A stretch of 41,893 nt of DNA from Campylobacterales bacterium. GTDB lineage: Bacteria; Campylobacterota; Campylobacteria; Campylobacterales; Sulfurimonadaceae. The notes beneath the pieces are model-generated. The model was not told the DNA's origin. It saw only the letters and a program-made list of their open reading frames with translations, and did no database searches. This document shows positions 1 to 7,950 of this stretch, in pieces. Position numbers and translations under genes: made by a program. Where the stretch lies: the NCBI GenBank assembly GCA_026390135.1, contig JAPLGN010000047.1, positions 1 to 41,893 of the forward strand, given 5' to 3'. The first letter of the stretch is position 1, and the number at the start of each line of letters is the position of its first letter.

Positions 1-555
1 GATTGCCTGCACCGCATCCGTATGAAATAAAATCCCTTTTTCTTTTGCAATAGCAGACACTTCATCGACGGGGAAAATCATCCCTGTTTCATTGTTCGCC
101 CACATCATCGAAATGAGGATAGTTTTGTCCGTGATAGCAGCGGCTATACGCTCGGCACTCACATAACCGTATTGGTCAACATCGACAAAAGTGACTTCCG
201 CCCCATGCTCTTGTAAAAAATGGAGAGTTTCAAGCACGGAAGGGTGCTCAACAGCGGATGCAATAATGTGATTTCGGCTTGGATCGGGAAGAATATGTTT
301 GAAAAATATCCCTTTAAGAACCGTATTATTACTCTCGGTTGCACATGATGTGATGAGAATATCATCCGCATCAGGAGCATTAAGGGCATCGTACATGTAT
401 CCCATTGCCTCGTTCAAATAGGGGCGCACTTCTATGCCATATTGGTGAAGTGAGTTAGGATTTCCATAAAACTCTTCGAAAAACGGCTGCATTTTTACTT
501 TTACGATTGGGTCAAGCTTGGTGGTAGCATTGTTATCTAGGTAAACTCTTTTCAT
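1..555 (-). CDS. nifS: Cysteine desulfurase NifS-like, N-terminal part only (runs off the left edge)
   Basis: PLP-dependent class V aminotransferase-fold enzyme that takes sulfur from L-cysteine for Fe-S cluster assembly. The 185 codons present begin [16 protein letters not shown], the classic NifS/IscS start, continue with a FYGNPNSLH segment, the TSCATESNN motif and an HTDAVQAI motif near the PLP site, and are then cut by the window edge. The PLP lysine and active-site cysteine loop lie outside the window. The ATG overlaps the clpX stop by 4 nt (ATGA), with a GAGGAGA-like ribosome binding site inside clpX, so translation is probably coupled to clpX. Whether it is nif-dedicated or the general desulfurase (usually paired with nifU in this phylum) cannot be settled here; the next gene off the edge would help. 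Confidence 0.88.
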   Translation of the reverse strand, partial: MKRVYLDNNATTKLDPIVKVKMQPFFEEFYGNPNSLHQYGIEVRPYLNEAMGYMYDALNAPDADDILITSCATESNNTVLKGIFFKHILPDPSRNHIIASAVEHPSVLETLHFLQEHGAEVTFVDVDQYGYVSAERIAAAITDKTILISMMWANNETGMIFPVDEVSAIAKEKGILFHTDAVQAI

Positions 556-1769
556 GATTCTTTCTCCTCATTTTTATAGACATAAATCGGTTCATTCGTA
601 GGGTCTTCGATGACCGCCTCAGTGATTGTGAGGCTTTGCAGATTCTTTTTCGATGGGCAGCTAAATTGCAACGGAAGCATTGCTTCTTCGATAATACTGC
701 GTAGACCACGTGCTCCGACACCACGATCGATTGCTTTTTGGGCAACGGCATCGAGGGCTTTGGCTTCGAAATTTAGCTCGATACCGTCCATGTCAAACAG
801 TGCTTGGAACTGTTTGATGAGGGCATTGTCTGGTTCTTGGAGGATTTGTACCATTTGCTCTTTGGTCAGCTCGGTTAGCTGGGCAACGACGGGGATACGC
901 CCAATAAACTCAGGAATAATTCCATAATGGACGAGCGCTTTGGCATCGATCTTTTTAGGTTTAACGACGGTTTCTGCCGTACTTTTGCTAAATCCGACTT
1001 TATTGGACTTTTTAGTATGGGTATCGGGTACAAGACCAACAAACGCACCGCCACAGACGAAGAGGACGTGTGTGGTGTTGAACAATACCGTTTCGGTTGT
1101 GGAGTTTTTACGGCTCCCTTTGACTGGGACGTAGACTTCTGCACCTTCGAGAATTTTGAGTAACCCTTGCTGTACCCCTTCACCAGAGACATCACGCCCC
1201 ATGGTAGAAGATTCTGATTTTCGGGCGATTTTATCGATTTCATCGATGTAGATGATTCCCCGTTGTGCGAGCTCAATATCGTAGTTTGCTGCGGCAAGGA
1301 GACGAGATAGGATACTCTCAACGTCTTCTCCTACGTAGCCAGCTTCGGTGAGTGCGGTCGCATCGGCAACGGCAAACGGAACTTGCATGATTTTCGAAAG
1401 GGATTTGGCGAGGAGAGTTTTTCCACTACCTGTTGGTCCTACAAGGAGAATGTTACTTTTTTCCAATTCTACATTATTGTAAATCGGGTTTTCAATACGT
1501 TTGTAGTGATTGTACAACGCAACAGCTAGGACTTTTTTAGCATCGACTTGACCGATGATGTATTTGTCCAAAAATTCCACAATTTTTTCGGGAGTAGGGA
1601 GCTGTTGCTGCATGGCGGAACGTTGCTCATACCGTACTTCTTTTTGTAAAATTGCAGAACAGGTAGTGATGCACTCATTACAAATATGGGTTGTCTCCGA
1701 AGAAAACATTTTTTTCACTTCACTCTGTTTGCGACCGCAAAACGAGCAGGTTTTCTCAGTATTCATCAT
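552..1769 (-). CDS. clpX: ATP-dependent Clp protease ATP-binding subunit ClpX
   Basis: AAA+ unfoldase that recognises, unfolds and feeds substrates to ClpP in the cytoplasm. The 405-aa product has the N-terminal zinc-binding domain with four cysteines (C8, C11, C30, C33), Walker A GPTGSGKT at residues 111-118, the GYVGED pore-loop segment, Walker B IIYIDEID, the arginine-finger region EFIGRIPV and a GARGLR sensor 2. Length and domain order are normal for ClpX. It starts 4 nt inside the end of clpP and its stop overlaps the start of nifS, giving a tight clpP-clpX-nifS order. In many bacteria clpX follows clpP; a nifS directly behind it is less usual. Confidence 0.97.
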   Translation of the reverse strand: MMNTEKTCSFCGRKQSEVKKMFSSETTHICNECITTCSAILQKEVRYEQRSAMQQQLPTPEKIVEFLDKYIIGQVDAKKVLAVALYNHYKRIENPIYNNVELEKSNILLVGPTGSGKTLLAKSLSKIMQVPFAVADATALTEAGYVGEDVESILSRLLAAANYDIELAQRGIIYIDEIDKIARKSESSTMGRDVSGEGVQQGLLKILEGAEVYVPVKGSRKNSTTETVLFNTTHVLFVCGGAFVGLVPDTHTKKSNKVGFSKSTAETVVKPKKIDAKALVHYGIIPEFIGRIPVVAQLTELTKEQMVQILQEPDNALIKQFQALFDMDGIELNFEAKALDAVAQKAIDRGVGARGLRSIIEEAMLPLQFSCPSKKNLQSLTITEAVIEDPTNEPIYVYKNEEKES

Positions 1770-2362
1770 ACATCCTTCGCACTGAATTTAGTCAAAATCG
1801 TATCCGCCAAACCAAACTCGATCGCTTCATGGGCTTCCATGTAGTTGTCACGATCGGACTCTTTTTCGATGACTTTTGCACTTTTTCCTGTTGCATCCGC
1901 AAGGATGGCATACAAACGGCGCTTGAGATTGAGGATATGTTTCGTATGAATCTCGATGTCACTTGCCTGACCAGAATAACCGCCTAGTGGTTGATGAATC
2001 ATCACTTCCGCATTGGGGAGCATATAACGATGCCCCTTTTCCCCGCAGGTAAATAACACAGCCGCCATCGATGCAACCATCCCCATTGCATAGGTATGAA
2101 CGGGTGCATTAATTAAGTTCATAGTATCTAATATGGCTAATCCGCTCATGACCGAACCACCCGGTGAGCTGATGTAAACATGAATCGGTTCTTCGGAATC
2201 CATCGCTTCGAGATACAGCAGTTGAGAGACGACAATCCCCATCATCTGATCATCAATCGCTTCAGTAATAACGATGACACGATCGCCTAAAAGTTTGGAA
2301 AATAAATCGAAATAACGCTCTCCGCGAGGCGAAACATCTTTGACAGTTGGTAAGTACGGCAT
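1766..2362 (-). CDS. clpP: ATP-dependent Clp protease proteolytic subunit ClpP
   Basis: Serine protease that forms the double-heptamer barrel used by ClpX and ClpA. At 198 aa the mature length is normal. The catalytic triad is readable: S98 in the VASM segment, H123 in the VMIHQP segment, and D172 in the ESDRDNYM segment. The SSPGGSV loop (residues 65-71) is also present. Its stop overlaps the clpX start by 4 nt. The 118-nt gap upstream, towards the SIR2-like gene, is almost filled by a palindromic interspersed repeat, so the promoter is either very close to the ATG or further up; I could not see a clear one. Confidence 0.97.
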   Translation of the reverse strand: MPYLPTVKDVSPRGERYFDLFSKLLGDRVIVITEAIDDQMMGIVVSQLLYLEAMDSEEPIHVYISSPGGSVMSGLAILDTMNLINAPVHTYAMGMVASMAAVLFTCGEKGHRYMLPNAEVMIHQPLGGYSGQASDIEIHTKHILNLKRRLYAILADATGKSAKVIEKESDRDNYMEAHEAIEFGLADTILTKFSAKDV

Positions 2363-2382
2363 TTTGGCTCCTTAAATAGTTT

Positions 2383-2477
2383 CGTCATTCCCGCGAAGGC
2401 GGGCAAAGTGCCCTTGCGGTAAATCCAGCTCTGTATTTATGGGGATGGATCCCCGGGTTAGACCTGCGGATGACGGG
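2383..2477. repeat. Interspersed palindromic repeat, copy 1
   Basis: Starts CGTCATTCCCGCGAAGGCGGG and ends with the imperfect reverse complement around GGATGACGGG. It shares its outer arm and the AATCCAGCTCT segment with the copy at 17694-17796. A small extra hairpin (GGGC-AAAGT-GCCC) interrupts the left arm. It fills the gap between the SIR2-like gene and clpP. The type is common in proteobacterial genomes and is probably a MITE- or REP-like element; no transposase is nearby. Confidence 0.8.
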
Positions 2478-2480
2478 CAA

Positions 2481-3311
2481 TTAAATAAATGCATTGATAA
2501 ACTCCTGAAGTGACATAGGTATCACTTCAATATTGTGTTTCTCGATAAACTTTTTCTCTTTTTTCCCCAGCTCTTGATCAGTGATGACGTATCCGCCCTC
2601 CAAATCAAAGCTGAGTTCATTGGCAACCATCCGATCGGTATCGTGACCGAAGGATGTCCCTAAAAAGAGATATTTTTTCGCTTTACGGTAAGTCTTGAGT
2701 ACTTTTGGAACTGCAAATCCCCCCATCGCTTCCGTGAGCCAATCGACGTAATCGGCATCCGAAATAACAAAGGTTGGATTGGGTAGCGGTGAACCCATCG
2801 GTTTGAAGAGAATTTTTTCTGCATTGTCCAGCACCTCGTCGTCTACGAGAAAATACTTTTGGTTTTCAACATCGTACTCATACGTTTCATAGCGGTTGAG
2901 ATCACCCATAATACGTGATTTTCCGATGATGAGACAGTGCGGTGTAAATGCGAGAAGCTCTTGAAGCTTCGTGTCACGGTTGGTATCAACGATGTAGCGA
3001 GGAAGCATATCGACTATCGCTTTGTGCAATGGTGTCGGGTCAAACGGCTTGGTATAAATATGATTGATAAGCTGTGTCATATACTCCACACCGCGACGCT
3101 GTTCGAGATGCATCGCCGCACGTGAATACTCAAACATTAGCCGTGCAGCCATAGGACGACCACCATTCATTGCCAAAATCAGCGAATCACTGTCATGAGG
3201 AACTGCTTCACCCTCTTTAGTCATACAGCCCTCAAACACACCCAAGCCAAAATAGGGGATAGTGGTTTGATTGCGTAGCTCTTTTTTGATTGTCTCTATT
3301 TTTGTATCCAT
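2481..3311 (-). CDS. SIR2-like domain protein
   Basis: 276-aa cytoplasmic protein resembling the divergent SIR2_2 group. The first 30 residues contain IPYFGLGVFEG, in the place of the Rossmann entry loop of sirtuin-fold proteins. Later come ILFKPMGSPLPNP, TEAMGGFAVPK and KKYLFLGTSFGHDTDRM, which match the G-S-x-P and L-G-x-S-x-x-D pattern of that group. No zinc-binding cysteines of true sirtuins are present, so protein deacetylase activity is not supported; NADase-like or ligand-binding roles are possible. The gene has its own upstream 16-nt motif (3344-3359) shared with nifB and nifH, 32 nt before the ATG, so I infer a role linked to nitrogen fixation. The family call comes from recognised motifs only. 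Confidence 0.6.
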   Translation of the reverse strand: MDTKIETIKKELRNQTTIPYFGLGVFEGCMTKEGEAVPHDSDSLILAMNGGRPMAARLMFEYSRAAMHLEQRRGVEYMTQLINHIYTKPFDPTPLHKAIVDMLPRYIVDTNRDTKLQELLAFTPHCLIIGKSRIMGDLNRYETYEYDVENQKYFLVDDEVLDNAEKILFKPMGSPLPNPTFVISDADYVDWLTEAMGGFAVPKVLKTYRKAKKYLFLGTSFGHDTDRMVANELSFDLEGGYVITDQELGKKEKKFIEKHNIEVIPMSLQEFINAFI

Positions 3312-3343
3312 CGTGATCCCTTTTGGAACTTTTGCTAGAAGAT

Positions 3344-3359
3344 TGCATTTTGCGTTCTT
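3344..3359 (-). promoter_or_regulatory. nif-type -24/-12-like motif upstream of the SIR2-like gene
   Basis: On the minus strand reads AAGAACGCAAAATGCA. It matches the nifB copy (AAGAACGCTATTTGCA) at 13 of 16 positions and ends 32 nt before the ATG. The AG and GC dinucleotides have the 10-nt spacing of a sigma-54 -24/-12 element, but the first G of the usual GG is A. No TTGTC lies at the expected distance upstream. Confidence 0.55.
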
Positions 3360-3515
3360 GTTGGAAATAGGAGTAAAATTATCTTATTTTGTAGGATTTT
3401 GGAGATGCACAGTTGAAGTGGGACAAAAATGTCTAAGAATATGTTTTAAAGAGCAGTTGAATGATTATTTTATAATAAGCTGATAGAAGATTACTTTATC
3501 ATTACTTGTTTGAGT

Positions 3516-3521
3516 TATAAT
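3516..3521 (+). promoter_or_regulatory. Probable -10 element for the 3551 operon
   Basis: A perfect TATAAT lies 29 nt before the ATG at 3551, in an AT-rich stretch with no strong -35, as is usual for the vegetative promoters of this phylum. The rest of the 239-nt gap (3312-3550) holds the SIR2-side motif and nothing else I recognise. Confidence 0.55.
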
Positions 3522-3550
3522 CCAGTCAGTTACAATAAAAGAGGTTTAGT

Positions 3551-3877
3551 ATGGACATGTTGCTTGGATTTGAATTGTTTTTATTTTTTATTGTCGCCGG
3601 CTTATTTTTGATATGGATATGGGCTATGGTGGATATCATTACTTCCAAATTCAAAGAAGATCTAATGCAGATTATTTGGCTTTTGGTTGTTTTCTTTTTA
3701 CCTTTTATTGGTGTATTGCTATACCTTTTAATTGGTCGATCCATGAAGCAAATTCCTCTCGATGAAGATATTCATGGCAAAAAATATGATCATTTGATGA
3801 AACTTAAAGCACTTTTGGATGATGGAGCTCTCACTCCCGAAGAATACGAAATCGAAAAACAAAAGATATTGAGTTAA
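3551..3877 (+). CDS. Small membrane protein with PLDc_N and SHOCT domains
   Basis: 108 aa. Two hydrophobic segments (about residues 5-27 and 40-62) are followed by a cytosolic tail. The pattern WAMVDIITSKF...WLLVVFFLPFIGVLLYLLIGR is that of the phospholipase D N-terminal-like (PLDc_N) membrane domain. The last 30 residues (KLKALLDDGALTPEEYEIEK) are a SHOCT short helical domain. There is no PLD catalytic HKD motif, so this is not an enzyme of that family. Probably co-transcribed with corA, whose start is 17 nt downstream. Role unknown; an envelope stress or membrane-assembly function would fit but is inference. Confidence 0.8.
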   Translation: MDMLLGFELFLFFIVAGLFLIWIWAMVDIITSKFKEDLMQIIWLLVVFFLPFIGVLLYLLIGRSMKQIPLDEDIHGKKYDHLMKLKALLDDGALTPEEYEIEKQKILS

Positions 3878-3893
3878 TGATAGACAGGTACCT

Positions 3894-4961
3894 ATGTCTA
3901 AATCTTTAAGCAACCTATCCCATAAAGCAGGATTACCTCCCGGGGCTATTGTTCACGTAGGCAATGTTCATCAAGAGGATACAAAAATATCCCTAGTCAA
4001 TTACAATATTGAGAGTATCGAAGAACGCAATCTTGAGTCATTGGAAGAACTTTTAGAGTATAGAAACAGCAATATGGTTACATGGGTGAGGGTAGAAGGG
4101 TTGAGTGACGCTGATCTGATCGGAAGAATCGGAGATCTTTTTGATATTCATCCTCTCGTTATCGAAGATATTTTGACAACACACCAGAGACCTAAATTTG
4201 AAGAATATGACCACTACTTGTACATTGTCCTCAAAAGCCTCATATCTGAGGATGAGCAGTTTACGGTTAAAGATGAGCAAATCAGTATTTTGGTTCTTGA
4301 TCATTTTGTGTTCACCTTCAAAGAAAAATCGGATGAACTTTTTTCCCCTGTCATGCAGCGTATTAAAACCAGTAAAGGGCATTTTAGAAGCATGGGTGCA
4401 GATTATCTTACCTATGCGATATTGGATGTCATTGTGGATAACTTATTTGTTCTGATTGATTCTCTGGATGAGACAACTCTCGGCCTAGAAGACTCTCTTA
4501 TGGCGGATGAACCTACGCGTTTAACGCTCATTATGATTCAAAAACTCAAAAGAGAGCTCATTCAAATACGAAAATTTGTTTCGCCGCTTAGAGAGCTGAT
4601 GGCAGGAATGCTGCGCAGTGACTCGGAACTGATACATGAAAAAACGCACATTTATTTGAGAGATGTCTCCGATCATGCTATTCGTATCATCGAATCAATT
4701 GAATCGTACCAAAATGTTCTCGGCGGTTTATTGGATATCTATATCTCAAGTATCAGTAATAAAATGAATGAAGTGATGAAAGTCTTGACGGTATTCGCCT
4801 CGATCTTTATCCCTTTGACCTTTATAGCCGGTATCTATGGGATGAATTTTACCGATATGCCTGAGTTGCACTGGAAGTGGGGATACCCAGCCATTTGGGG
4901 CGTATTTATCATGACTACTGTCGGATTGCTTGTCTATTTCAAAAAGAAAAAATGGCTATAG
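3894..4961 (+). CDS. corA: CorA-family magnesium/cobalt transporter
   Basis: 355-aa inner-membrane channel for Mg2+ (also Co2+ or Ni2+). A large soluble N-terminal domain with the VIEDILTTHQRPKFEEY segment typical of the family is followed by the long stalk helix. Two C-terminal transmembrane segments flank the signature YGMNF, whose GMN selectivity motif is residues 316-318. The short C-terminal tail ends in lysines (FKKKKWL), as in CorA. It lies 17 nt after the PLDc_N/SHOCT gene. Length and ending are normal. Zn2+ efflux (ZntB) is less likely because the GMN motif is intact and the rest fits CorA. Confidence 0.95.
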   Translation: MSKSLSNLSHKAGLPPGAIVHVGNVHQEDTKISLVNYNIESIEERNLESLEELLEYRNSNMVTWVRVEGLSDADLIGRIGDLFDIHPLVIEDILTTHQRPKFEEYDHYLYIVLKSLISEDEQFTVKDEQISILVLDHFVFTFKEKSDELFSPVMQRIKTSKGHFRSMGADYLTYAILDVIVDNLFVLIDSLDETTLGLEDSLMADEPTRLTLIMIQKLKRELIQIRKFVSPLRELMAGMLRSDSELIHEKTHIYLRDVSDHAIRIIESIESYQNVLGGLLDIYISSISNKMNEVMKVLTVFASIFIPLTFIAGIYGMNFTDMPELHWKWGYPAIWGVFIMTTVGLLVYFKKKKWL

Positions 4962-5029
4962 GATTTTTTTGAATAGGCAGTTAACGTAATTTTGCTAAAA
5001 TGAATCTATACATTCCCTAAGGTATCACG

Positions 5030-6814
5030 ATGATTCCATTCATAAATTTTACACTTGTGCCTATACAGTTTGGTTATATCACTGCAGACATACAAGCAAA
5101 TCTACTCAAAAATATTTCTAATGAGACAACCATGATTTGGATGGGCATAGTCGCATCTCTGATTATGGCTATTTTGTTTATTCGAATAAAAATCAAACAT
5201 CATTGGAATAACACAAGCATTATTCCAATGTTTATCACCTCCTTTTCACCATTTATTGTAATAGTAGCGCTGCTTTTTGCGCTCTCAGATATGCCTGACA
5301 ACAGTGTCTTGATTATTCTCTATTCTCTTGCGTCTTTTTGGCTTGCTATGACTCTTCTGCAAATGCCGTTTAAGCTTTTAAATTTTTGCAATCGTATGCT
5401 TTTTTATACGTCAAGCAGTTTTTTTGCACTAGCGGGAAGTATTTTACTCTTCAAGCAGCTCAGTGAAATTGCTTCATACAATTTTTATTTGGATGCAGTC
5501 TCTTTGTTTACGTTACTTGCCATCGTATCAAAACTTGGAATAATCACTGGGTTGTATTTGTATGGGCATATGCTTGTACCTACACTGCTGAATCGATGGT
5601 CACATATTTTTCCGTCATGGATATCAATGTGGGTTATCCGACTGTTTTTACGTATACTCTTTTTCATATTTGCGCTCTTATGGCTTGGTAATTATCTGAA
5701 TTTTTCACTAAAAGTACTCATGCTTGTTTTTATTTTGTCAATGTTTATCGGGGTTTTTGTGATGATTCGTAATCACATGGATTGGCTTATGGATCACCTT
5801 TATACCTCCATGCATTACACACCGGTTGAATTGGACAATATTGCTTATAATTTTCAGAAGAGTAGCTTTTTGTTATTTTTGTTTTTCTTGTATACCATGA
5901 CTCCATTTTTTCCAGAGCTTTTAGGATTTCAAAAGGTACTCCAAACGGTTATTCTTATTAAAACATCTCTGTTGGAACTTTCACTGTTTCAGCTAATAAG
6001 TGCGATTTTTATTTTTAATCTTCTCTATAGTCTGCTCTATATTGTTACAAAAAGAGCACGACTCTTTAGAATGTTCCGAGACAGTATCAATGTTAAATCG
6101 CTTGAGGCATTGACTCTTAATCTTGGACTGTTAATAATTTTAATTTTGACTTTTATGCAAATGGATCTCTCTTGGCGTGTTTTTGTCCCTATAGCCGGGG
6201 CACTTGGGATAGGATTTGGATTTGGACTTCAGACAATTTTGAATAACTATATGAGTGGATTCATTGTCCTGTTCGCAAAAAAATTGCGCATTGGTGATAT
6301 CGTAGAGTTACCGGGGAATGCGGGAAGTAGCGTTGGAAATACAAGTGGTACGATTGTCGGGACCGTAGAAGCGATCGATATCCTATCTACTACATTGAGA
6401 ACAGTCGACGGAATCGAAATCTCTATTCCAAACTCCTTTTTTATTGCAGAAAAAATTATTAACTATTCACAAACAACCCCATATGTTCGAGTAAAAATTG
6501 CAATAGGTGTTGATTATGCAACGGATCTTGATCTTGCTGAACGTCTCATTGTCGAGGCAATGAGTGAATGTGATGAGATTGAGCAAGAAATGGAGAAAGG
6601 GATAATATTTATGCAATTTGGATCAAGTTCACTGGACCTGGCCCCTTACTTTTGGACCAATATTCGAAAGATACGAGGACTTGGAGTGCTAAAGGGAGAG
6701 CTTATGAGCCGTATTTTGAGTAAATTCCGTGAACATGGAGTAACGATTCCCTTCCCTCGAAGTGAAATCACCATTCGTAATCCAATTACGATCAATCAAG
6801 AAAATACGATTTAA
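5030..6814 (+). CDS. MscS-family mechanosensitive ion channel with long N-terminal membrane region
   Basis: 594 aa. About eight hydrophobic segments span residues 1-390. The conserved MscS core follows: a Gly/Ala-rich pore helix (PIAGALGIGFGFGLQTILNNYMSG, split here by the helix kink), the beta domain with KKLRIGDIVEL, a TVEAIDILSTTLRT segment and IPNSFFIAEKIINYS, and then the alpha/beta C-terminal domain. This is the larger multi-helix type (as in YbdG- or YjeP-like channels) rather than the small three-helix MscS. It would release solutes during hypo-osmotic shock. The stop overlaps the stop of the convergent gene at 6811 by 4 nt, leaving no room for a terminator between them. Confidence 0.93.
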   Translation: MIPFINFTLVPIQFGYITADIQANLLKNISNETTMIWMGIVASLIMAILFIRIKIKHHWNNTSIIPMFITSFSPFIVIVALLFALSDMPDNSVLIILYSLASFWLAMTLLQMPFKLLNFCNRMLFYTSSSFFALAGSILLFKQLSEIASYNFYLDAVSLFTLLAIVSKLGIITGLYLYGHMLVPTLLNRWSHIFPSWISMWVIRLFLRILFFIFALLWLGNYLNFSLKVLMLVFILSMFIGVFVMIRNHMDWLMDHLYTSMHYTPVELDNIAYNFQKSSFLLFLFFLYTMTPFFPELLGFQKVLQTVILIKTSLLELSLFQLISAIFIFNLLYSLLYIVTKRARLFRMFRDSINVKSLEALTLNLGLLIILILTFMQMDLSWRVFVPIAGALGIGFGFGLQTILNNYMSGFIVLFAKKLRIGDIVELPGNAGSSVGNTSGTIVGTVEAIDILSTTLRTVDGIEISIPNSFFIAEKIINYSQTTPYVRVKIAIGVDYATDLDLAERLIVEAMSECDEIEQEMEKGIIFMQFGSSSLDLAPYFWTNIRKIRGLGVLKGELMSRILSKFREHGVTIPFPRSEITIRNPITINQENTI

Positions 6815-7314
6815 TGACATCCTTTTCCCGTATAACAACTATTAGCTGCAACGATTTTTGAAAGTGCTTTGTCAAAACTAAATGGTGCGTTTAGATCGTC
6901 CAGTATTTCATGATAAAACACTGCTCCGTCTTTTGAAATGATAAATAGGGTTTTTGCAAGTTCTTTGTTGCTTAGACGAACTCCGTAATAATCTCCGAAT
7001 GCTTCGTCATAATCATATCCGCTCAACCACTCTTCAAGAGCCGGTATTTCATCTTTGTTATTAGCAACAATAAGTGCTTTCGTGATTCCGTTCAGTGCAT
7101 TGATAGAGAGGAGCGTATCAATTTCTTTTAGTTGTGAAATGAGAGCATTATCAATAAAAGGAGTAGTGATGAGGAGCTGCGTAAATCCGTTTTGCCCTCC
7201 GATGCTAAATGTCTCATTCTTGTGATTTTTAAGGCTCACTTTTTCAGAGGCATAACCGATATCGAGGGGCATATCTTCAAGATACAGCGTGGATGTGTTG
7301 TAATTTATCTGCAA
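6811..7314 (-). CDS. Thiol peroxidase (Tpx)-like redoxin lacking the peroxidatic cysteine
   Basis: 167 aa with a TTG start, supported by TAGGAG seven bases upstream. The fold signals match Tpx: a loop LLITTPFIDNALISQ where Tpx has F-P-S-x-D-T-x-V-C, then IVANNKD, a segment AFGDYYGVRLSNKELAKTLF, and VFYHEILDD near the end. The peroxidatic cysteine position (T-P-F-I-D-N-A-L-I) has no Cys and the resolving Cys is also missing. Instead the tail ends CYTGKGCH, a C-x5-C pair next to a terminal His. So peroxidase chemistry by the normal mechanism is not expected. It overlaps the NifX-like gene by 38 nt and is surely translated with it, which suggests a role in nitrogenase maturation or redox protection. 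Confidence 0.6.
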   Translation of the reverse strand: MQINYNTSTLYLEDMPLDIGYASEKVSLKNHKNETFSIGGQNGFTQLLITTPFIDNALISQLKEIDTLLSINALNGITKALIVANNKDEIPALEEWLSGYDYDEAFGDYYGVRLSNKELAKTLFIISKDGAVFYHEILDDLNAPFSFDKALSKIVAANSCYTGKGCH

Positions 7315-7720
7315 TTTCGACTCCTATAATAAAATGGTTCATTGCTTCGTGGGTCGTTTTCATAAAGGGAGGAATCTTATGAATTTTTATCCCGACGTTG
7401 CGCATCGCATAAAAGGTATTGAGACAATATTGACCTGTGATGAGATAGTCGCATTTGCCGATGACTTCCAAAAGTGCATAATGCTCACTGATGTGGTGAG
7501 GATCGAGGCTCTTATCTGTGTCACAGCTGCTTTCTTTCATCTTTGGATCACACACCATCTCCCCATCGCATTTCTTCCAAGGGTTAAGTTTGGACTCAAT
7601 ATGCCGATAGCGAATGTCGTTACGTTCTCCGGTAAGTTCATACAGTGCGAACATCATTGCGCTACACGGATTGTAGTGGTAGACACGCTTGAAGGCATCT
7701 ATCGGTATAGCAACGATCAT
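7277..7720 (-). CDS. NifX/NafY-type Nitro_FeMo-Co domain protein
   Basis: Start set at the internal ATG (7720), which has AAGGAG six bases upstream; the upstream in-frame ATG at 7753 has no such site. The 147-aa product opens MIVAIPIDAFKRVYHYNPCSA, and ends with CDYLITGQYCLNTFYAMRNVGIKI and a helix, the layout of the dinitrogenase iron-molybdenum cofactor biosynthesis domain (NifX, NafY, the NifB C-terminus). It is enriched in Cys and His between residues 45 and 80 (KKCDGEMVCD, ESSCDTD), which is not typical of NifX and could bind metal. It is divergent from nifB and shares the 16-nt promoter motif. Likely a carrier for NifB-co or FeMo-co; NifX proper is one option, so no symbol is given. Confidence 0.72.
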   Translation of the reverse strand: MIVAIPIDAFKRVYHYNPCSAMMFALYELTGERNDIRYRHIESKLNPWKKCDGEMVCDPKMKESSCDTDKSLDPHHISEHYALLEVIGKCDYLITGQYCLNTFYAMRNVGIKIHKIPPFMKTTHEAMNHFIIGVEIADKLQHIHAVS

Positions 7721-7748
7721 TGTCAGCTCCTTGTATTGACTGGATTTA

Positions 7749-7764
7749 TGCAATTTTTATTCTT
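7749..7764 (-). promoter_or_regulatory. nif-type -24/-12-like motif of the NifX-like operon
   Basis: On the minus strand reads AAGAATAAAAATTGCA, ending 28 nt before the ATG at 7720. A TTGTCA (minus strand, 7799 to 7794) begins 46 nt before the TTGCA half, close to the 47-nt spacing at nifB and nifH. Confidence 0.55.
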
Positions 7765-7824
7765 GCTTTCATTATGTATAGGGTTTAAAAAGATGACAAC
7801 GGCTTTGTTTGGATAAATACAAAA

Positions 7825-7876
7825 TTGTCACGATTGGTACACGATTACTTCCTAATCAATAAGAACGCTATTTGCA
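7825..7876 (+). promoter_or_regulatory. nifB promoter region: TTGTCACG element and -24/-12-like motif
   Basis: TTGTCACGATTG starts at 7825; a second CACGATT follows 11 nt after the first (7829 and 7840), one helical turn. AAGAACGCTATTTGCA lies at 7861-7876. The start-to-start distance from TTGTC to TTGCA is 47 nt, exactly as at nifH. A second candidate, TGGCAC at 7899-7904 followed by GGCA, has a better -24 half but 11 instead of 10 nt between GG and GC. Confidence 0.55.
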
Positions 7877-7917
7877 TAACTGGATTTCAGATAATGATTG
7901 GCACCGGATGAGGCAAG

Positions 7918-7933
7918 ATCATTGAAAAATGAT
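7918..7933. promoter_or_regulatory. Inverted repeat in the nifB leader
   Basis: ATCATT-GAAA-AATGAT, a perfect 6-bp stem with a 4-nt loop, 17 nt before the nifB ATG. It could be an RNA hairpin near the ribosome binding site or a small operator; the short stem makes chance possible. Confidence 0.35.
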
Positions 7934-7950
7934 AATAACAAGGAGATACT

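Noticed and set aside
875-1321. Long open frames inside clpX, nifV, acs, the P-type ATPase and the helicase on other frames.
   Set aside because: They overlap well-supported genes entirely, have no family motif or ribosome binding site, and are expected by chance.
3322-3336. TTGGAACTTTTGCT near the SIR2-like gene as a plus-strand sigma-54 promoter.
   Set aside because: Only 7 nt separate GG and GC, and it points away from the SIR2-like gene with no suitable start close by.
7334-7816. A 160-codon open frame on the plus strand opposite the NifX-like gene.
   Set aside because: It is antisense to a gene with clear family motifs and a good RBS, has no recognisable domain, and does not share the codon use of its neighbours.
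7899-7915. TGGCAC with a downstream GGCA as the main sigma-54 promoter of nifB.
   Set aside because: There are 11 nt instead of 10 between GG and GC and the -12 half is poor. Kept as an alternative in the promoter entry because its distance to the ATG (35 nt) would fit well.
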